DNA from: Bacteroides zoogleoformans
Lineage (GTDB): Bacteria; Bacteroidota; Bacteroidia; Bacteroidales; Bacteroidaceae
DNA length: 64,000 nt
Reading direction: 5' to 3'
Assembly (NCBI RefSeq): GCF_002998435.1
Contig: NZ_CP027231.1
Coordinates: 1,281,001 to 1,345,000, forward strand
Shown here: positions 16,607 to 25,519 of the stretch, piece by piece
How the letters are laid out: every line of letters starts with the position of its first letter
How positions within the stretch are numbered: the first letter of the stretch is position 1
Position numbers and translations under genes: made by a program
Notes under the pieces: model-generated
What the model was told of the DNA's origin: nothing
What the model saw: only the letters and a program-made list of their open reading frames with translations
Database searches by the model: none

Positions 16607-17070
16607 TGGGAAAATTTAATAAGACTGGTAAACGTGAGATGCCGGCGTTGAACACTTCTTCTCTGCCTGACCTTATCTTCACCTTGTTGTTCTTCTTCAT
16701 GATTGTAACAACCATGCGTGAGGTAACATTAAAGGTTGAGTTTAAGGTTCCGCAAGCCACAGAATTGGAGAAACTTGAAAAGAAATCTTTGGTTACGTTT
16801 ATCTATGTAGGAAAACCTACTGCCGAGTTTCGTAAGAAATTAGGTAATGAGAGCCGTATTCAATTGAACGACAGCTATGCGGAAGTTGCTGAAATTCAGG
16901 ATTACATTATTGGTGAACGTGCCAGTATGAAAGAAGAAGATCAGCCGCAGATGACCGTGTCATTGAAAGTGGACCAAGATACCAAGATGGGTATCGTGAC
17001 CGATATCAAAGAGGCTCTTCGTAAAGCTTATGCGTTAAAGATTAACTATTCTGCGCAACCGCGTCAGTAA
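16606..17070 (+). CDS. exbD: ExbD/TolR biopolymer transport protein, second copy
   Basis: 154 residues. MPALNTSSLPDLIFTLLFFF carries the membrane helix with Asp22 at the proton-path position, followed by a periplasmic domain ending ALKINYSAQPRQ. Divergent from the first copy, especially in the periplasmic part, so the two probably form a mixed complex or have separate partners. Translationally coupled to the first copy and followed by a strong terminator. Confidence 0.9.
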   Translation: MGKFNKTGKREMPALNTSSLPDLIFTLLFFFMIVTTMREVTLKVEFKVPQATELEKLEKKSLVTFIYVGKPTAEFRKKLGNESRIQLNDSYAEVAEIQDYIIGERASMKEEDQPQMTVSLKVDQDTKMGIVTDIKEALRKAYALKINYSAQPRQ

Positions 17071-17093
17071 GTAGTCGATTAGGATTATAGAAT

Positions 17094-17126
17094 AAAAGTC
17101 GCTTGGGGAGATACCAAGCGACTTTT
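17094..17126. terminator. Terminator after the exb operon
   Basis: 13-bp perfect stem AAAAGTCGCTTGG / CCAAGCGACTTTT with a 7-nt loop, T-rich on both exits. Confidence 0.85.
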
Positions 17127-17262
17127 GTTCTATATGAGCACTGTGAATTTCATCGGGGTGTCCTGAAAAAGTCATTGTGAGGGAGGCTTCTTTTCGGGCC
17201 GCTTTCTTTGAAATGTGGCCGGTTCTTTCTTCTGCTGTGGACTGACGGTTCGTAGCGTGTGG

Positions 17263-17799
17263 CTATGGACTGATGTTGTAGACATTGCGGTGGATGTCCT
17301 CCTTTACGATATCGAAGAACTCGTTGCATTGCATATCTCCATATACCATGAGCCGCATGGGGAGATAGCCGTCTCCTGCCCTGTAGGGCGGTTGCTGATA
17401 AGGCTTCTCCCATAAGGCAAAGCCGTTGCGTTGGTAAAAACGGATGCGGCGTTGCGCCATTTCTCCCTCCGGCATTTCTGCTTCCAGCACGATGGGACGT
17501 TCTAACTGTCGGCATAAGTGCTTCAACACATTTTTGCCATGTCCTTCGTTGCGGTGTTCAGGCGAGATGGCAAAATGTTCCACATAATAGAACTGTCCGA
17601 AATCCCAATATGTAATGAAGCCTATCGGTTCGCTATCTTGAAAGATTATGTTGCTGTGAAACGCAGGCTGAGTGTCTGTGTTCTTGCGCTGTTCCTCAGG
17701 TTCCCTATACTCCTCCGGAGGAAAGGAAGCAATCATAAGTCTTTCCGCGTAGTGATACAAATTCGCATCGGCTGTTGTAATGCGCTGAAGTCTTATCAT
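17263..17799 (-). CDS. GNAT family N-acetyltransferase
   Basis: 178 residues. The acetyl-CoA site is visible as YVEHFAISPEHRNEGHGKNVL, a variant of the Q/RxxGxG/A loop, followed by KHLCRQLERPIVLEAEMPEG and RIRFYQRNGFALWEKPYQQPP. The substrate is not predictable. Likely downstream partner of the M64 peptidase gene on the same strand (22-bp gap). The C-terminal tail DIVKEDIHRNVYNISP is an extra helix. Confidence 0.85.
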   Translation of the reverse strand: MIRLQRITTADANLYHYAERLMIASFPPEEYREPEEQRKNTDTQPAFHSNIIFQDSEPIGFITYWDFGQFYYVEHFAISPEHRNEGHGKNVLKHLCRQLERPIVLEAEMPEGEMAQRRIRFYQRNGFALWEKPYQQPPYRAGDGYLPMRLMVYGDMQCNEFFDIVKEDIHRNVYNISP

Positions 17800-17820
17800 T
17801 GTTGGGTTTTGATTGCTTTC

Positions 17821-19098
17821 TTATTCCGTATAGAATTTGATGATACGCCGGATGTTTCGCTGGCAAACCGGACAGAACTCAGGATATTCGTTGGTGCGCA
17901 TGCGGCAGTTGTCCGCCGGTCGATAAATTCCTTTGGAGGAGTATCCACCTCCTTCATATACGCCTACGGGGAATTTTTTACTGTCGGCGACGGGAGTAGG
18001 AATAGGTGTTCCTTTCGCCAGCATGTCTTGCCATTTGGACGCAAAGTCGGTCTGTGTGGTGATATTCTGTTCCCATGGCTCTATGTCCAGCGGATAGGTG
18101 TCTGTCATCACGTCGTTGTCGTAGAAATATTCATCAGCGAGTCCGCCGAAGCTGTGACCGAACTCGTGTACTACAACAGGGCGGAACAAGGGATGATGGG
18201 ATGTTGTCAATGTATAAGAGTTGTAGATGCCGCCCCCGCCATATTCGTTCGTATTGGCCAGAATGATGATATGCTCGTAAGGGATTCCCGCCAGAGCGTC
18301 GTGTATGGATTTGACGCGCGAGGTTGTCAGGTATCTGTCAGAGTAGAATGTACTGAAATGTGAACCGAATGCCGTTCTTTTCCACTCTCCGAGGCGGGGT
18401 ACACTCACTCCGCTGTCTTCCGACGGGCTGTCCACTGCCACAACATTGAAATGCTTTTTCATGGATTGAAAAGGTTCGTGAGAGAACAGGGCCTCGAGGG
18501 CTATGGTCGCATCCTGATGGAATAGCGTCATTTCATCGGGCGTATATCCTTCTGCAAGAATGGCAATGTCTATACATTCGTCAGGCTTGCCGTTTTGGAG
18601 CAAATAGGAATGCGGCGTGACGTGAGCTGTTCCCTTCTGATGTATCAGGACATCGTCAGGATTGACCAGGTGCTTCAAGCGGGTACGGATATTCTTGCGC
18701 GGGTCGAGGATTTTTATTTCTATCTCGGCCGGGCGCAGAGGGTAAGGAAGGAGAAATGTGTTTTCAAAGCCTTTACTTACGCTTTGCGCTTCGTCTGTCT
18801 CCAGCCATTCCTGGAAGAGTGAAGAAAACGAGGTTCTATAAATGATGTTGCCGCCGGCCACATCACGCATCACGATTTGTCCGTTTCCTTGTAACGGAAG
18901 TTCGGCCAAATGATGCTTTCTTCCCGCCCATCCGGGCAAGGAGGATAATTCATCCAGACAGATTTCTTGTTTTGCCGCATTTCCTGTAAAAAGATAGTCG
19001 ACACGCAGAGATTTGTCAGCAAAGTAATCGGCAAAATTTTGGGCACGCATGGTCGCTACAGCAACCAGACATACTAAAAACACAATGTATTTTTTCAT
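17821..19098 (-). CDS. Secreted M64-family metallopeptidase
   Basis: 425 residues from the ATG at 19098, which starts a clean signal peptide (MKKYIVFLVCLVAVATMRAQ). An N-terminal beta-domain (about 25-170) is followed by the M64 peptidase domain. Zinc ligands are HEFGHSFGGLADEYFY at 311-326, with the HExGH motif and a downstream Asp/Glu. The C-terminus holds paired cysteines (CRMRTNEYPEFCPVC). M64 includes the Clostridium ramosum IgA peptidase, but most Bacteroides members have not been shown to cut IgA, so the substrate is open. Periplasmic or surface location expected. Confidence 0.9.
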   Translation of the reverse strand: MKKYIVFLVCLVAVATMRAQNFADYFADKSLRVDYLFTGNAAKQEICLDELSSLPGWAGRKHHLAELPLQGNGQIVMRDVAGGNIIYRTSFSSLFQEWLETDEAQSVSKGFENTFLLPYPLRPAEIEIKILDPRKNIRTRLKHLVNPDDVLIHQKGTAHVTPHSYLLQNGKPDECIDIAILAEGYTPDEMTLFHQDATIALEALFSHEPFQSMKKHFNVVAVDSPSEDSGVSVPRLGEWKRTAFGSHFSTFYSDRYLTTSRVKSIHDALAGIPYEHIIILANTNEYGGGGIYNSYTLTTSHHPLFRPVVVHEFGHSFGGLADEYFYDNDVMTDTYPLDIEPWEQNITTQTDFASKWQDMLAKGTPIPTPVADSKKFPVGVYEGGGYSSKGIYRPADNCRMRTNEYPEFCPVCQRNIRRIIKFYTE

Positions 19099-19122
19099 GA
19101 CTATCAGTAATTGGTTCTGCCA

Positions 19123-19130
19123 CAAAGATA
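19123..19130 (-). promoter_or_regulatory. -7 box for the M64 peptidase gene
   Basis: Reverse-strand TATCTTTG 25 nt before the start codon at 19098. Confidence 0.55.
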
Positions 19131-19268
19131 TATTTTTTTAAGTTTATCTGCAATCATTTATTCGAGAGAGGTGACTTTTTTGCACCTGTTTGGTGCTTTG
19201 TTGCCGAAAAAAAACGTTTTTTTGCAAGATAAAGTTATAAATCACATCTTTAATGGCAAAAAAATAAT

Positions 19269-19276
19269 TAACTTTG
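19269..19276 (+). promoter_or_regulatory. -7 box for the Lrp-type regulator
   Basis: TAACTTTG, about 58 nt before the ATG at 19334. Confidence 0.5.
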
Positions 19277-19333
19277 CGTCTCTGCCTTTATACATACAAG
19301 GCTTTTAAATTATTAATCATTATAGAACTTAAT

Positions 19334-19810
19334 ATGGGACATCATCAATTGGATACTTTGGATGAGCAGATATTGAAGCTTATTGCCGACAATGCGCGTA
19401 TTCCTTTTCTTGAAGTGGCCAGAGCTTGCAATGTGTCGGGAGCAGCCATTCATCAGCGCATTCAGAAACTTACTAACATGGGGATATTGAAAGGCTCTGA
19501 ATATGTCATCGACCCTGAAAAAATAGGTTATGAGACTTGCGCTTATATCGGGCTCTTCTTGCAGGATCCCGCTTCTTTTGATGCGGTGGCGAATGCTTTG
19601 GAGACTATTCCCGAAGTTGTGGAATGCCATTTCACGACGGGTAAGTATGATATGTTTATAAAGCTTTATGCCCGCAACAACCATCATTTGCTAAGCATTA
19701 TACATGAGAAATTACAGCCCTTGGGATTGGCGCGTACTGAAACCTTGATTTCATTCCACGAAGCCATCAAGCGCCAGATGCCGATAGAGATAGAAGAAGG
19801 AAAAGATTGA
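19334..19810 (+). CDS. Lrp/AsnC-family transcriptional regulator
   Basis: 158 residues from the ATG at 19334. An N-terminal winged helix-turn-helix (LDTLDEQILKLIADNARIPF, then SGAAIHQRIQKL as recognition helix) is followed by the ligand-binding RAM/AsnC domain (ETCAYIGLFLQDPASFDAVA, VVECHFTTGKYDMFIKLYA). Members sense amino acids and assemble as octamers. A frame extended 60 bp upstream is possible but its N-terminus is not family-like. Convergent with folA. Confidence 0.92.
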   Translation: MGHHQLDTLDEQILKLIADNARIPFLEVARACNVSGAAIHQRIQKLTNMGILKGSEYVIDPEKIGYETCAYIGLFLQDPASFDAVANALETIPEVVECHFTTGKYDMFIKLYARNNHHLLSIIHEKLQPLGLARTETLISFHEAIKRQMPIEIEEGKD

Positions 19811-19826
19811 GAAACCGCTTGGGGTT

Positions 19827-20315
19827 CTATCGGCGGCTATAATCGACAAAAGCATAAGGGTAGGGATGCTTCTCATCGGCAGGGTGAGATTCCCTACTTT
19901 TTTCTTGCCATACCTTCATGTCTATTGCCGGGAAGTAGGCGTCAACCAGAGGGGCTGCCGCATCCACTTCGGTCAGGCAGAGCATATCGGCCAAGGGAAG
20001 TGCTTGATGATATACGCTTGAACCGCCGATGATGTAAACCTGTTCGTCGGGGCGGCAGCTATTCAGTGCATCTTCCAATGAAAAGAACACTTCCGCTCCG
20101 GCATAAGTTGCATCCCGGCGTGAAGTGAGAACCACGTTACGACGATTGGGCAAAGCGCCTTTCGGCAGAGACTCGAATGTCTTTCTGCCCATGATGATGG
20201 TGTTGCCGGTAGTGAGGGCCTTGAAACGTTTCAAATCATTGGGAAGCCAGAACAGAAGCTTGTTCCGGTAACCGATGCCCATGCGGCGGTCGATAGCTGC
20301 GATGATACTTATCAT
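19827..20315 (-). CDS. folA: Dihydrofolate reductase
   Basis: 162 residues. NADPH-dependent reduction of dihydrofolate. ISIIAAIDRRMGIGYRNKLL is the family N-terminus; WLPNDLKRFKALT carries the catalytic Asp27; IIMGRKTFESLP and VYIIGGSSVYHQAL are cofactor-binding motifs. Together with thyA, 16 bp upstream on the same strand, it forms the usual thyA-folA pair that regenerates tetrahydrofolate after dTMP synthesis. Chromosomal type. Confidence 0.95.
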   Translation of the reverse strand: MISIIAAIDRRMGIGYRNKLLFWLPNDLKRFKALTTGNTIIMGRKTFESLPKGALPNRRNVVLTSRRDATYAGAEVFFSLEDALNSCRPDEQVYIIGGSSVYHQALPLADMLCLTEVDAAAPLVDAYFPAIDMKVWQEKSRESHPADEKHPYPYAFVDYSRR

Positions 20316-20331
20316 AATACTGTTGAATCTG

Positions 20332-21126
20332 TTATATGGCTACTTTTCCTGCAATATGCGGGTGGGGGTTGTAATTGACCAGTTCGAAGTCTTCGAACCG
20401 GAAGTCGAAGATGCTTTTTACATCCGGATTGATGTTCATTTGCGGCAAGTCACGCGGTTCGCGTGTCAGTTGGAGTTTTACTTGTTCCAGATGGTTGAGA
20501 TAGATATGGGCGTCTCCCAATGTATGGATGAAATCACCGGCTTTCAATCCGGTGACTTGTGCCATCATCTGTAAGAGCAAGGCGTAAGAAGCAATGTTGA
20601 AAGGCACGCCTAAAAAGATATCCGCACTGCGTTGGTATAGTTGCAGGCTTAACTTCCCGTCGGCAACGTAGAATTGAAAGAATGCGTGACATGGGGGCAG
20701 GTTCATATTGTCCAAATCGCCTACATTCCATGCGCTGACGATGATTCGGCGCGAGTCGGGATTGTGCTTGATGGTGTTTACAGCCTCACTGATCTGGTCG
20801 ATGAAGCCCCCCTTATAATTGGGCCACGACCGCCATTGATAGCCGTAAATATGTCCCAGGTCACCGTTCTCGTCTGCCCACTCGTTCCAGATGCGTACAC
20901 CGTTGTCTTGTAGATATTTCACGTTGGTATCTCCTTGCAGAAACCACAGTAGTTCGTGTATGATGGATTTCAGATGTAGCTTTTTGGTGGTCAGGCATGG
21001 AAATCCTTCCTCCAGATTGAAGCGCATTTGATGTCCGAATATGCTGATGGTACCGGTGCCGGTGCGGTCGTCTTTTTCCACACCTTCGGCCAGTACACGA
21101 TTGAGCAGGTCTAAATATTGTTTCAT
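20332..21126 (-). CDS. thyA: Thymidylate synthase (ThyA type)
   Basis: 264 residues, exactly the E. coli ThyA size. Converts dUMP to dTMP with methylene-tetrahydrofolate. The catalytic Cys146 lies in [14 protein letters not shown]. The N-terminus has [19 protein letters not shown] with the phosphate-binding Arg, then [20 protein letters not shown] and [13 protein letters not shown]. First gene of the thyA-folA operon. Confidence 0.97.
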   Translation of the reverse strand: MKQYLDLLNRVLAEGVEKDDRTGTGTISIFGHQMRFNLEEGFPCLTTKKLHLKSIIHELLWFLQGDTNVKYLQDNGVRIWNEWADENGDLGHIYGYQWRSWPNYKGGFIDQISEAVNTIKHNPDSRRIIVSAWNVGDLDNMNLPPCHAFFQFYVADGKLSLQLYQRSADIFLGVPFNIASYALLLQMMAQVTGLKAGDFIHTLGDAHIYLNHLEQVKLQLTREPRDLPQMNINPDVKSIFDFRFEDFELVNYNPHPHIAGKVAI

Positions 21127-21154
21127 TGAGAGATTGCCTTTGGATTTATGATTG

Positions 21155-21162
21155 CAAAGTTA
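21155..21162 (-). promoter_or_regulatory. -7 box for thyA-folA
   Basis: Reverse-strand TAACTTTG, 29 nt before the thyA start. Confidence 0.6.
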
Positions 21163-21320
21163 GTGTTTTTAAAGAATCTACCAATCAATAGGTTTAGTTT
21201 GTTTGTTGTATATCTCTTCAAGTTCTAAACTAAACCACTTTTACCCTAACAAAGACAAGCTTTGGCTGCATAGTTCATGATTTTTTCTTTTCGCCAGCCC
21301 CAATACTACTTTTTAATCGT

Positions 21321-21358
21321 TTTTGCTCTATTTCAATGCGGATTAAAATAGAGCAAAA
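21321..21358. terminator. Stem-loop at the left side of the RloA/RloB module
   Basis: TTTTGCTCTATTT (21321-21333) pairs perfectly with AAATAGAGCAAAA (21346-21358), 12-nt loop. The arms begin and end in T and A runs, so it may terminate in either direction. It is not directly at the end of any gene, so it could also mark an insertion boundary. Confidence 0.5.
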
Positions 21359-21468
21359 TTCATTGTTGTTGATAGGTAAGAAAGAATAGAAACTTTATTA
21401 TTACCTTTCCTCTAAAGAAAAAAATGATTTCTTTATTATGCCGGTGTAAAAAGCTCATGCTTTTTATG

Positions 21469-21476
21469 TACTTTTG
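21469..21476 (+). promoter_or_regulatory. -7 box for the RloA/RloB pair
   Basis: TACTTTTG, 44 nt before the ATG at 21521. Confidence 0.55.
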
Positions 21477-21520
21477 TATCTGAAATATTATTCTAAATAA
21501 GGATTTTAAGGTTAAATCAT

Positions 21521-22792
21521 ATGATACTTGAATTTACAGTAGAGAATTACAGGTCGTTCTATGGAAAGAAGACTTTGGTATTAGAAGCTGATAAGGCACT
21601 GAAAGAATGCTCGGATACTAATCTATTTTCCTGTAACAAGCATATTTTGCTCCGTACACTTGCGTTATATGGACCAAATTCTAGTGGAAAGTCGAATCTT
21701 GTTAGTGCGATGCTCACGATGGCAAGGTGCATATTGTTGTCTGTGAAGTTAAATGACAATGAAGAATTGGAGTATGATCCGTTTCTTCTTTTAAAAGACA
21801 ATGAGCGACCTACTATGTTTGAGGTGATATTCCTCAAAGGTGAATATTGCTACAGATATGGATTCCGGTATAACTTTGAACGTATAGTTGATGAGTGGCT
21901 GTTGCGTAAAAGCACACCTCGTTCTAAAGAACAGATGATGTTCGTCAGAAATGAGGAAGGAATTTGCGTAGAGGAGAATAATTTTCCGGAAGGAGTAGGG
22001 TATGAAGAAAAGACCAATGATAATCGATTGTTTTTGTCATTGTGCCAACAATTGGGCGGAGAAATATCTCGACAGGTTATCTCTTGGTTTCAGTCGGATT
22101 TTAACGTGATCTCCGGGTTGAACAATCAGCAGTATAGATCATATTCAAAGCTTTTCTTCCATAAAAAAGAACAATCCAGTGCAGAAGCACTTAAATTCTT
22201 TCAGAAACTGAGACTTGGATTTAATAGCATTCTTACTCATGAAGAAGATCCAAATGTGGCAATGGATTTACCGACTGAGTTGAGAGCTATTTTCCAAAAA
22301 GAAATGCAAGGAAAGAAAAGCATTGAATTGGATTCCGTACATAACATCTACTCGGATAGAGGGAAGGTCGTGGGCTCAGTTAATTTTTCGTTTGAGGAGA
22401 GGGAGTCGTCCGGTACAAACAAATTGTTTGACCTTTCCGGTCCTATCTTTGAAACCTTGTATACTGGTGCCGTACTTGTTATTGACGAATTAGATGCAAA
22501 GATGCACCCTTTGATTTCTCAGTATATTATTGAGTTATTCAATAATCCTGAAACAAATCCTAAGAACGCTCAACTGATTTTTACTACTCACGACACACAC
22601 TTGCTGTCACAGAAAATTCTTCGTCGCGACCAGATTTGGTTTACAGAGAAGGACTCGAAGGAGCAGACGGACTTGTATAGTCTGATGGACATAGTTCTTC
22701 CTGATGGTACAAAGCCTCGCAACGATGCCAACTACGAGAGAAACTATATTGCCGGACGATATGGTGCTATTCCTTATATCCTTAACGATTAA
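21521..22792 (+). CDS. RloA/AbiL-type AAA ATPase (probable phage defence)
   Basis: 423 residues. An OLD/SMC-like ABC-type ATPase: an N-terminal strand (MILEFTVENYRSFYGKKTLV), Walker A GPNSSGKSN at 51-59, a central insertion (about 110-280), a signature-like ESSGTNK near 295-301, Walker B LVIDELDAKMHP at 319-330 and a switch His in IFTTHDTHLL. These ATPases act as sensor or motor subunits of two-gene defence modules. The partner RloB-type gene follows after 10 bp. Both genes are AT-richer than the thyA and cls neighbours, which suggests horizontal transfer. Confidence 0.85.
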   Translation: MILEFTVENYRSFYGKKTLVLEADKALKECSDTNLFSCNKHILLRTLALYGPNSSGKSNLVSAMLTMARCILLSVKLNDNEELEYDPFLLLKDNERPTMFEVIFLKGEYCYRYGFRYNFERIVDEWLLRKSTPRSKEQMMFVRNEEGICVEENNFPEGVGYEEKTNDNRLFLSLCQQLGGEISRQVISWFQSDFNVISGLNNQQYRSYSKLFFHKKEQSSAEALKFFQKLRLGFNSILTHEEDPNVAMDLPTELRAIFQKEMQGKKSIELDSVHNIYSDRGKVVGSVNFSFEERESSGTNKLFDLSGPIFETLYTGAVLVIDELDAKMHPLISQYIIELFNNPETNPKNAQLIFTTHDTHLLSQKILRRDQIWFTEKDSKEQTDLYSLMDIVLPDGTKPRNDANYERNYIAGRYGAIPYILND

Positions 22793-22802
22793 TTTTAAGG
22801 CT

Positions 22803-23543
22803 ATGACAGCAAAGAAAATAAAGATTGATAATGTTTCCTTGAAATTCAAGAGACAGTCACAGAGACGTAAGCAAAAGTTTATACGTTGTTCTATATTAAT
22901 TGTATGTGAAGGGACTAAGACTGAACCCAACTATTTTGAGGCATTTGCTGAAAAACAGCAAGGAGTGATTGTTTACGATATCGAAGTCAAAGGGCTTGGT
23001 CGTGGGACAAAGGGTGTTGTAGAGAAAGCAATTGAACTGAAAAATAAGAACAATTACGATCGGGTATGGGCTGTGTTTGATAAAGACGAATTTCCTGCTA
23101 AAGATTTCAATGAGGCAATTTTAATGGGGCAAAATAATGGCATTGAGATAGCTTGGAGCAATGAAGCATTCGAGTTGTGGTATTTATATCATTTCCAAAA
23201 TGTGACAACAGGTGTTTCAAGAAAGCATTATGAAGAGAAGATTTCTGCGGCTGTGAATGCTTCCCCAAAATACCAGTCAAAGAAGAAATATCTATACACA
23301 AAGAAAGATCCTAGCAACTACGACATCATGACTACCTATGGTTCTATGGATTCGGCGATGCAGTTCGCAGAAGCCAAGCATCTTGAATACACAGATGCTC
23401 GTTACGCAAATCAGAATCCATGCACGACGGTTTATCGACTTGTGAGACAATTGTTAGGTAAGGATGAGGTCTTGAATGTAGAGATCATGTCATCGGTTGA
23501 AAATAGTAAGGAATCGTCGCCAAAACAGTATTATGATAGATAA
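22803..23543 (+). CDS. RloB-family Toprim-like protein (probable defence effector)
   Basis: 246 residues from the ATG at 22803; an upstream extension overlapping the ATPase gene is rejected. A basic N-terminus (KFKRQSQRRKQKF) precedes ILIVCEGTKTEPNYFEAF (about 31-48), the RloB signature, where Glu36 matches the catalytic Glu of Toprim folds. VWAVFDKDEF (88-97) supplies the DxD-like acidic pair. WSNEAFELWYLYHF is another conserved block. Predicted nuclease or RNA-cleaving toxin unleashed by the ATPase; activity is inferred from fold and pairing. Similar pairs have been called RloAB or AbiL-like. Confidence 0.85.
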   Translation: MTAKKIKIDNVSLKFKRQSQRRKQKFIRCSILIVCEGTKTEPNYFEAFAEKQQGVIVYDIEVKGLGRGTKGVVEKAIELKNKNNYDRVWAVFDKDEFPAKDFNEAILMGQNNGIEIAWSNEAFELWYLYHFQNVTTGVSRKHYEEKISAAVNASPKYQSKKKYLYTKKDPSNYDIMTTYGSMDSAMQFAEAKHLEYTDARYANQNPCTTVYRLVRQLLGKDEVLNVEIMSSVENSKESSPKQYYDR

Positions 23544-23820
23544 ATTACCAAGATAAGCGAATAGCCTATGCTCATTGCCAAAGCTTATACCATTTTCATA
23601 ATGTCAAAATGAAAAGCATAAGAATCATACGTGTAATAATAAAAATAACCCGTTGGCGGAATTAATTTAGTGCATACTTAATTCTGCCTATAGGCTTATT
23701 GTTGATGAAATTTACATATTGTAAAATGGTTAGCGCACTAATTTTGCTGATAATTCCGGCAAACAAGCCAAAAGACATAGTTACACTTGTACAAGTGTAA
23801 ACGGCTTATTATCAGCGAAA
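23544..23820. other. Gap after the RloA/RloB pair
   Basis: No gene seen. AT-rich, with a 20-bp perfect palindrome at 23781-23800 and loosely repeated ggcttatt...gaaat segments at about 23693 and 23803. It may represent the right edge of the acquired module. Confidence 0.5.
23781..23800. repeat. 20-bp perfect palindrome
   Basis: TTACACTTGTACAAGTGTAA is a perfect two-fold symmetric site with no loop, the form of a dimeric regulator or recombinase site rather than a terminator. It is 21 bp from the end of the cls-like gene, so it could also lie in its 3' region. Confidence 0.7.
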
Positions 23821-25050
23821 TCACAGAAAAGGTGTCAGCAGGTTGCCTATCCACCCCACGAACTTTTTCCATGTTGAGCGTTTCTTCCAATATTCCGGAG
23901 TCATCAGCGTGCTGTTCTGTTTGTCTCGTTCAAACATCCGGTTCAGTTGGTCGGTAGTTGCCGCATCGAAGATGAAAGCATTCGTTTCATAATCATAGCG
24001 CAGGCTGCGGCTGTTGAGGTTGGCAGTGCCTACGGTACAGAACTTTCCATCCACCATCATGATTTTGGAGTGATGGAAACCGCCGTTAAAGAGATAAATT
24101 CCGGCTCCTTTCTTCATTAGTTTATGCGCTATGTGGAATGAAGCTTCGGGAGTAAAGTAAATGTCGGATACGGCGGGTATCATGATTTCCACCTCTGTGC
24201 CTCTTTTCAAGGCATTTTTTATTGCTTGGCGAATGGATTTGGTAGGCACGAAGTAGGGGTTTACGATTCGGATGCTTTTCTGTGCCGCTTGAATGGAAGC
24301 GGTATAGGCATGGCTGATGGAGCGCGGGGTTTCTAATGGAGTGCGATCAACGATGGTTATTTCGCTTGCTATGCTGTCAGGAAGTTGAGGAGGAGGGGGA
24401 AAGTAGGCAGGCCCTCCGATATGCTGTCCGGTTTCACGGTTCCACATCGTCAGGAAGATGCTTTGCAGATAATGCACGGCCTCTCCTTCGAGGCGTAGGT
24501 GCATGTCGTGCCATTCACCGATTTTGGGTAAGCCGTCGATGTAATAGTCGGCGATATTCATGCCGCCGGTATAACCTATTTTCCCGTCAATCACAGCTAT
24601 TTTTCGATGATCCCGGTGTGCGGCATGGTTTATCCAAGGAAAAGTGATGGGGTCGAATTTCACTATTTCAATGCCTCGTGCTCTGATGGACCGGAGGTCG
24701 CGCTTTTTCAGAGGGCGGTTGTTGGACCAATTGCCGAAAGCATCGAACATGGCACGCACCTCCACACCCTCATCTGCTTTTCGGGCTAACAGTTCGAACA
24801 ACGCATTGGCTATGGAGTCGTTTCGGAAGTTGAAGTATTCCAGATGAATATGATGCCGGGCATGACGAATGCTTTCAAAGAGATCGGTAAACTTTTCACG
24901 GCCGCTCGTCAGAAGTTTTACTTCATTGTTTCGTGTAGCAGGATATCCTATCTCTTTCAGATATTCCATGACAATGGAGTCGCTCGCTGTTTGCGCCTGA
25001 ATATTACAGGCAGAGAGAATAAATAATATAGTAAGTAGAAGATGCTTCAA
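23821..25050 (-). CDS. Exported phospholipase-D family protein (cardiolipin synthase-like)
   Basis: 409 residues. A signal sequence with an LSAC lipobox at Cys15 suggests a lipoprotein or exported form instead of the two-helix membrane anchor of classical ClsA. Two HKD motifs are intact: HRKIAVIDG (His148, Lys150, Asp155) and HHSKIMMVDG (His327, Lys329, Asp334), each followed by the GG/GTANLNSRSL pattern. The layout is that of cardiolipin synthases, joining two phosphatidylglycerols. The N-terminus leaves open an extracytoplasmic phospholipase or transferase role. A TACCTTTG box lies upstream. Confidence 0.88.
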   Translation of the reverse strand: MKHLLLTILFILSACNIQAQTASDSIVMEYLKEIGYPATRNNEVKLLTSGREKFTDLFESIRHARHHIHLEYFNFRNDSIANALFELLARKADEGVEVRAMFDAFGNWSNNRPLKKRDLRSIRARGIEIVKFDPITFPWINHAAHRDHRKIAVIDGKIGYTGGMNIADYYIDGLPKIGEWHDMHLRLEGEAVHYLQSIFLTMWNRETGQHIGGPAYFPPPPQLPDSIASEITIVDRTPLETPRSISHAYTASIQAAQKSIRIVNPYFVPTKSIRQAIKNALKRGTEVEIMIPAVSDIYFTPEASFHIAHKLMKKGAGIYLFNGGFHHSKIMMVDGKFCTVGTANLNSRSLRYDYETNAFIFDAATTDQLNRMFERDKQNSTLMTPEYWKKRSTWKKFVGWIGNLLTPFL

Positions 25051-25083
25051 AACCGGATTTCCTTATTTCATTTTAAGAGTGGG

Positions 25084-25091
25084 CAAAGGTA
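25084..25091 (-). promoter_or_regulatory. -7 box for the cls-like gene
   Basis: Reverse-strand TACCTTTG, 34 nt before the start codon at 25050. Confidence 0.55.
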
Positions 25092-25192
25092 CACAAAAAC
25101 CTTGAATTCCATACCTGCAGGGTAGGGAAATCGGCTTTCTTTGTCTGTGCAATGGAGCAAGAAAGCTTGTGATGTAGGAACATGAGGCGGTT

Positions 25193-25519
25193 TTATGCCA
25201 ACGAGGAAATCTTGTGGTAGGCGAAATAAAGCAGTACCATTGCGGCTATAGCCAAAGATTCATAATCGAGTTCTGCAGCTCCGCATTGCACTACTGCCTG
25301 GAAAGCCTCGCGTAGGGTGTTGAGTGTTGCCTGTAGTCCGTCAAGAGTGATGAGCAACACAAGGGCAAGCGTGATACAGAAGATGTTCCAAACCAGTGAC
25401 AAGCGTTGGCTGCGGTTGGGCAATTGGCGCAGCACACGGCGGCTGAATCCGTTGTCGGCTATTTCTTTCCGGTGTTCGGCGAAGAAGGAAGTCAGGAGTT
25501 TATCATTGTCATTTTCCAT
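25193..25519 (-). CDS. Small two-helix membrane protein, candidate anti-sigma factor
   Basis: 108 residues from the ATG at 25519 (MENDNDKLLTSFFAEHRKEI), overlapping the end of the sigma gene by 11 bp. A short cytoplasmic N-terminus (about 1-38, including DNGFSRRVLRQLP) is followed by two hydrophobic helices (about 43-62 and 85-103). It resembles DUF5056-type proteins that follow ECF sigma genes in Bacteroides. The overlap and layout fit a membrane anti-sigma factor; this has not been shown. Last gene of a three-gene operon. Confidence 0.75.
   Translation of the reverse strand: MENDNDKLLTSFFAEHRKEIADNGFSRRVLRQLPNRSQRLSLVWNIFCITLALVLLITLDGLQATLNTLREAFQAVVQCGAAELDYESLAIAAMVLLYFAYHKISSLA

Larger units (their letters stand above)
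21127..21520. other. AT-rich gap between thyA and the RloA/RloB pair
   Basis: No gene seen. It contains the thyA promoter, a 13-bp stem-loop at 21321-21358 and a promoter-like TACTTTTG at 21469-21476. Composition is visibly more AT-rich than the flanking genes, as expected at the edge of an acquired module. Confidence 0.6.
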
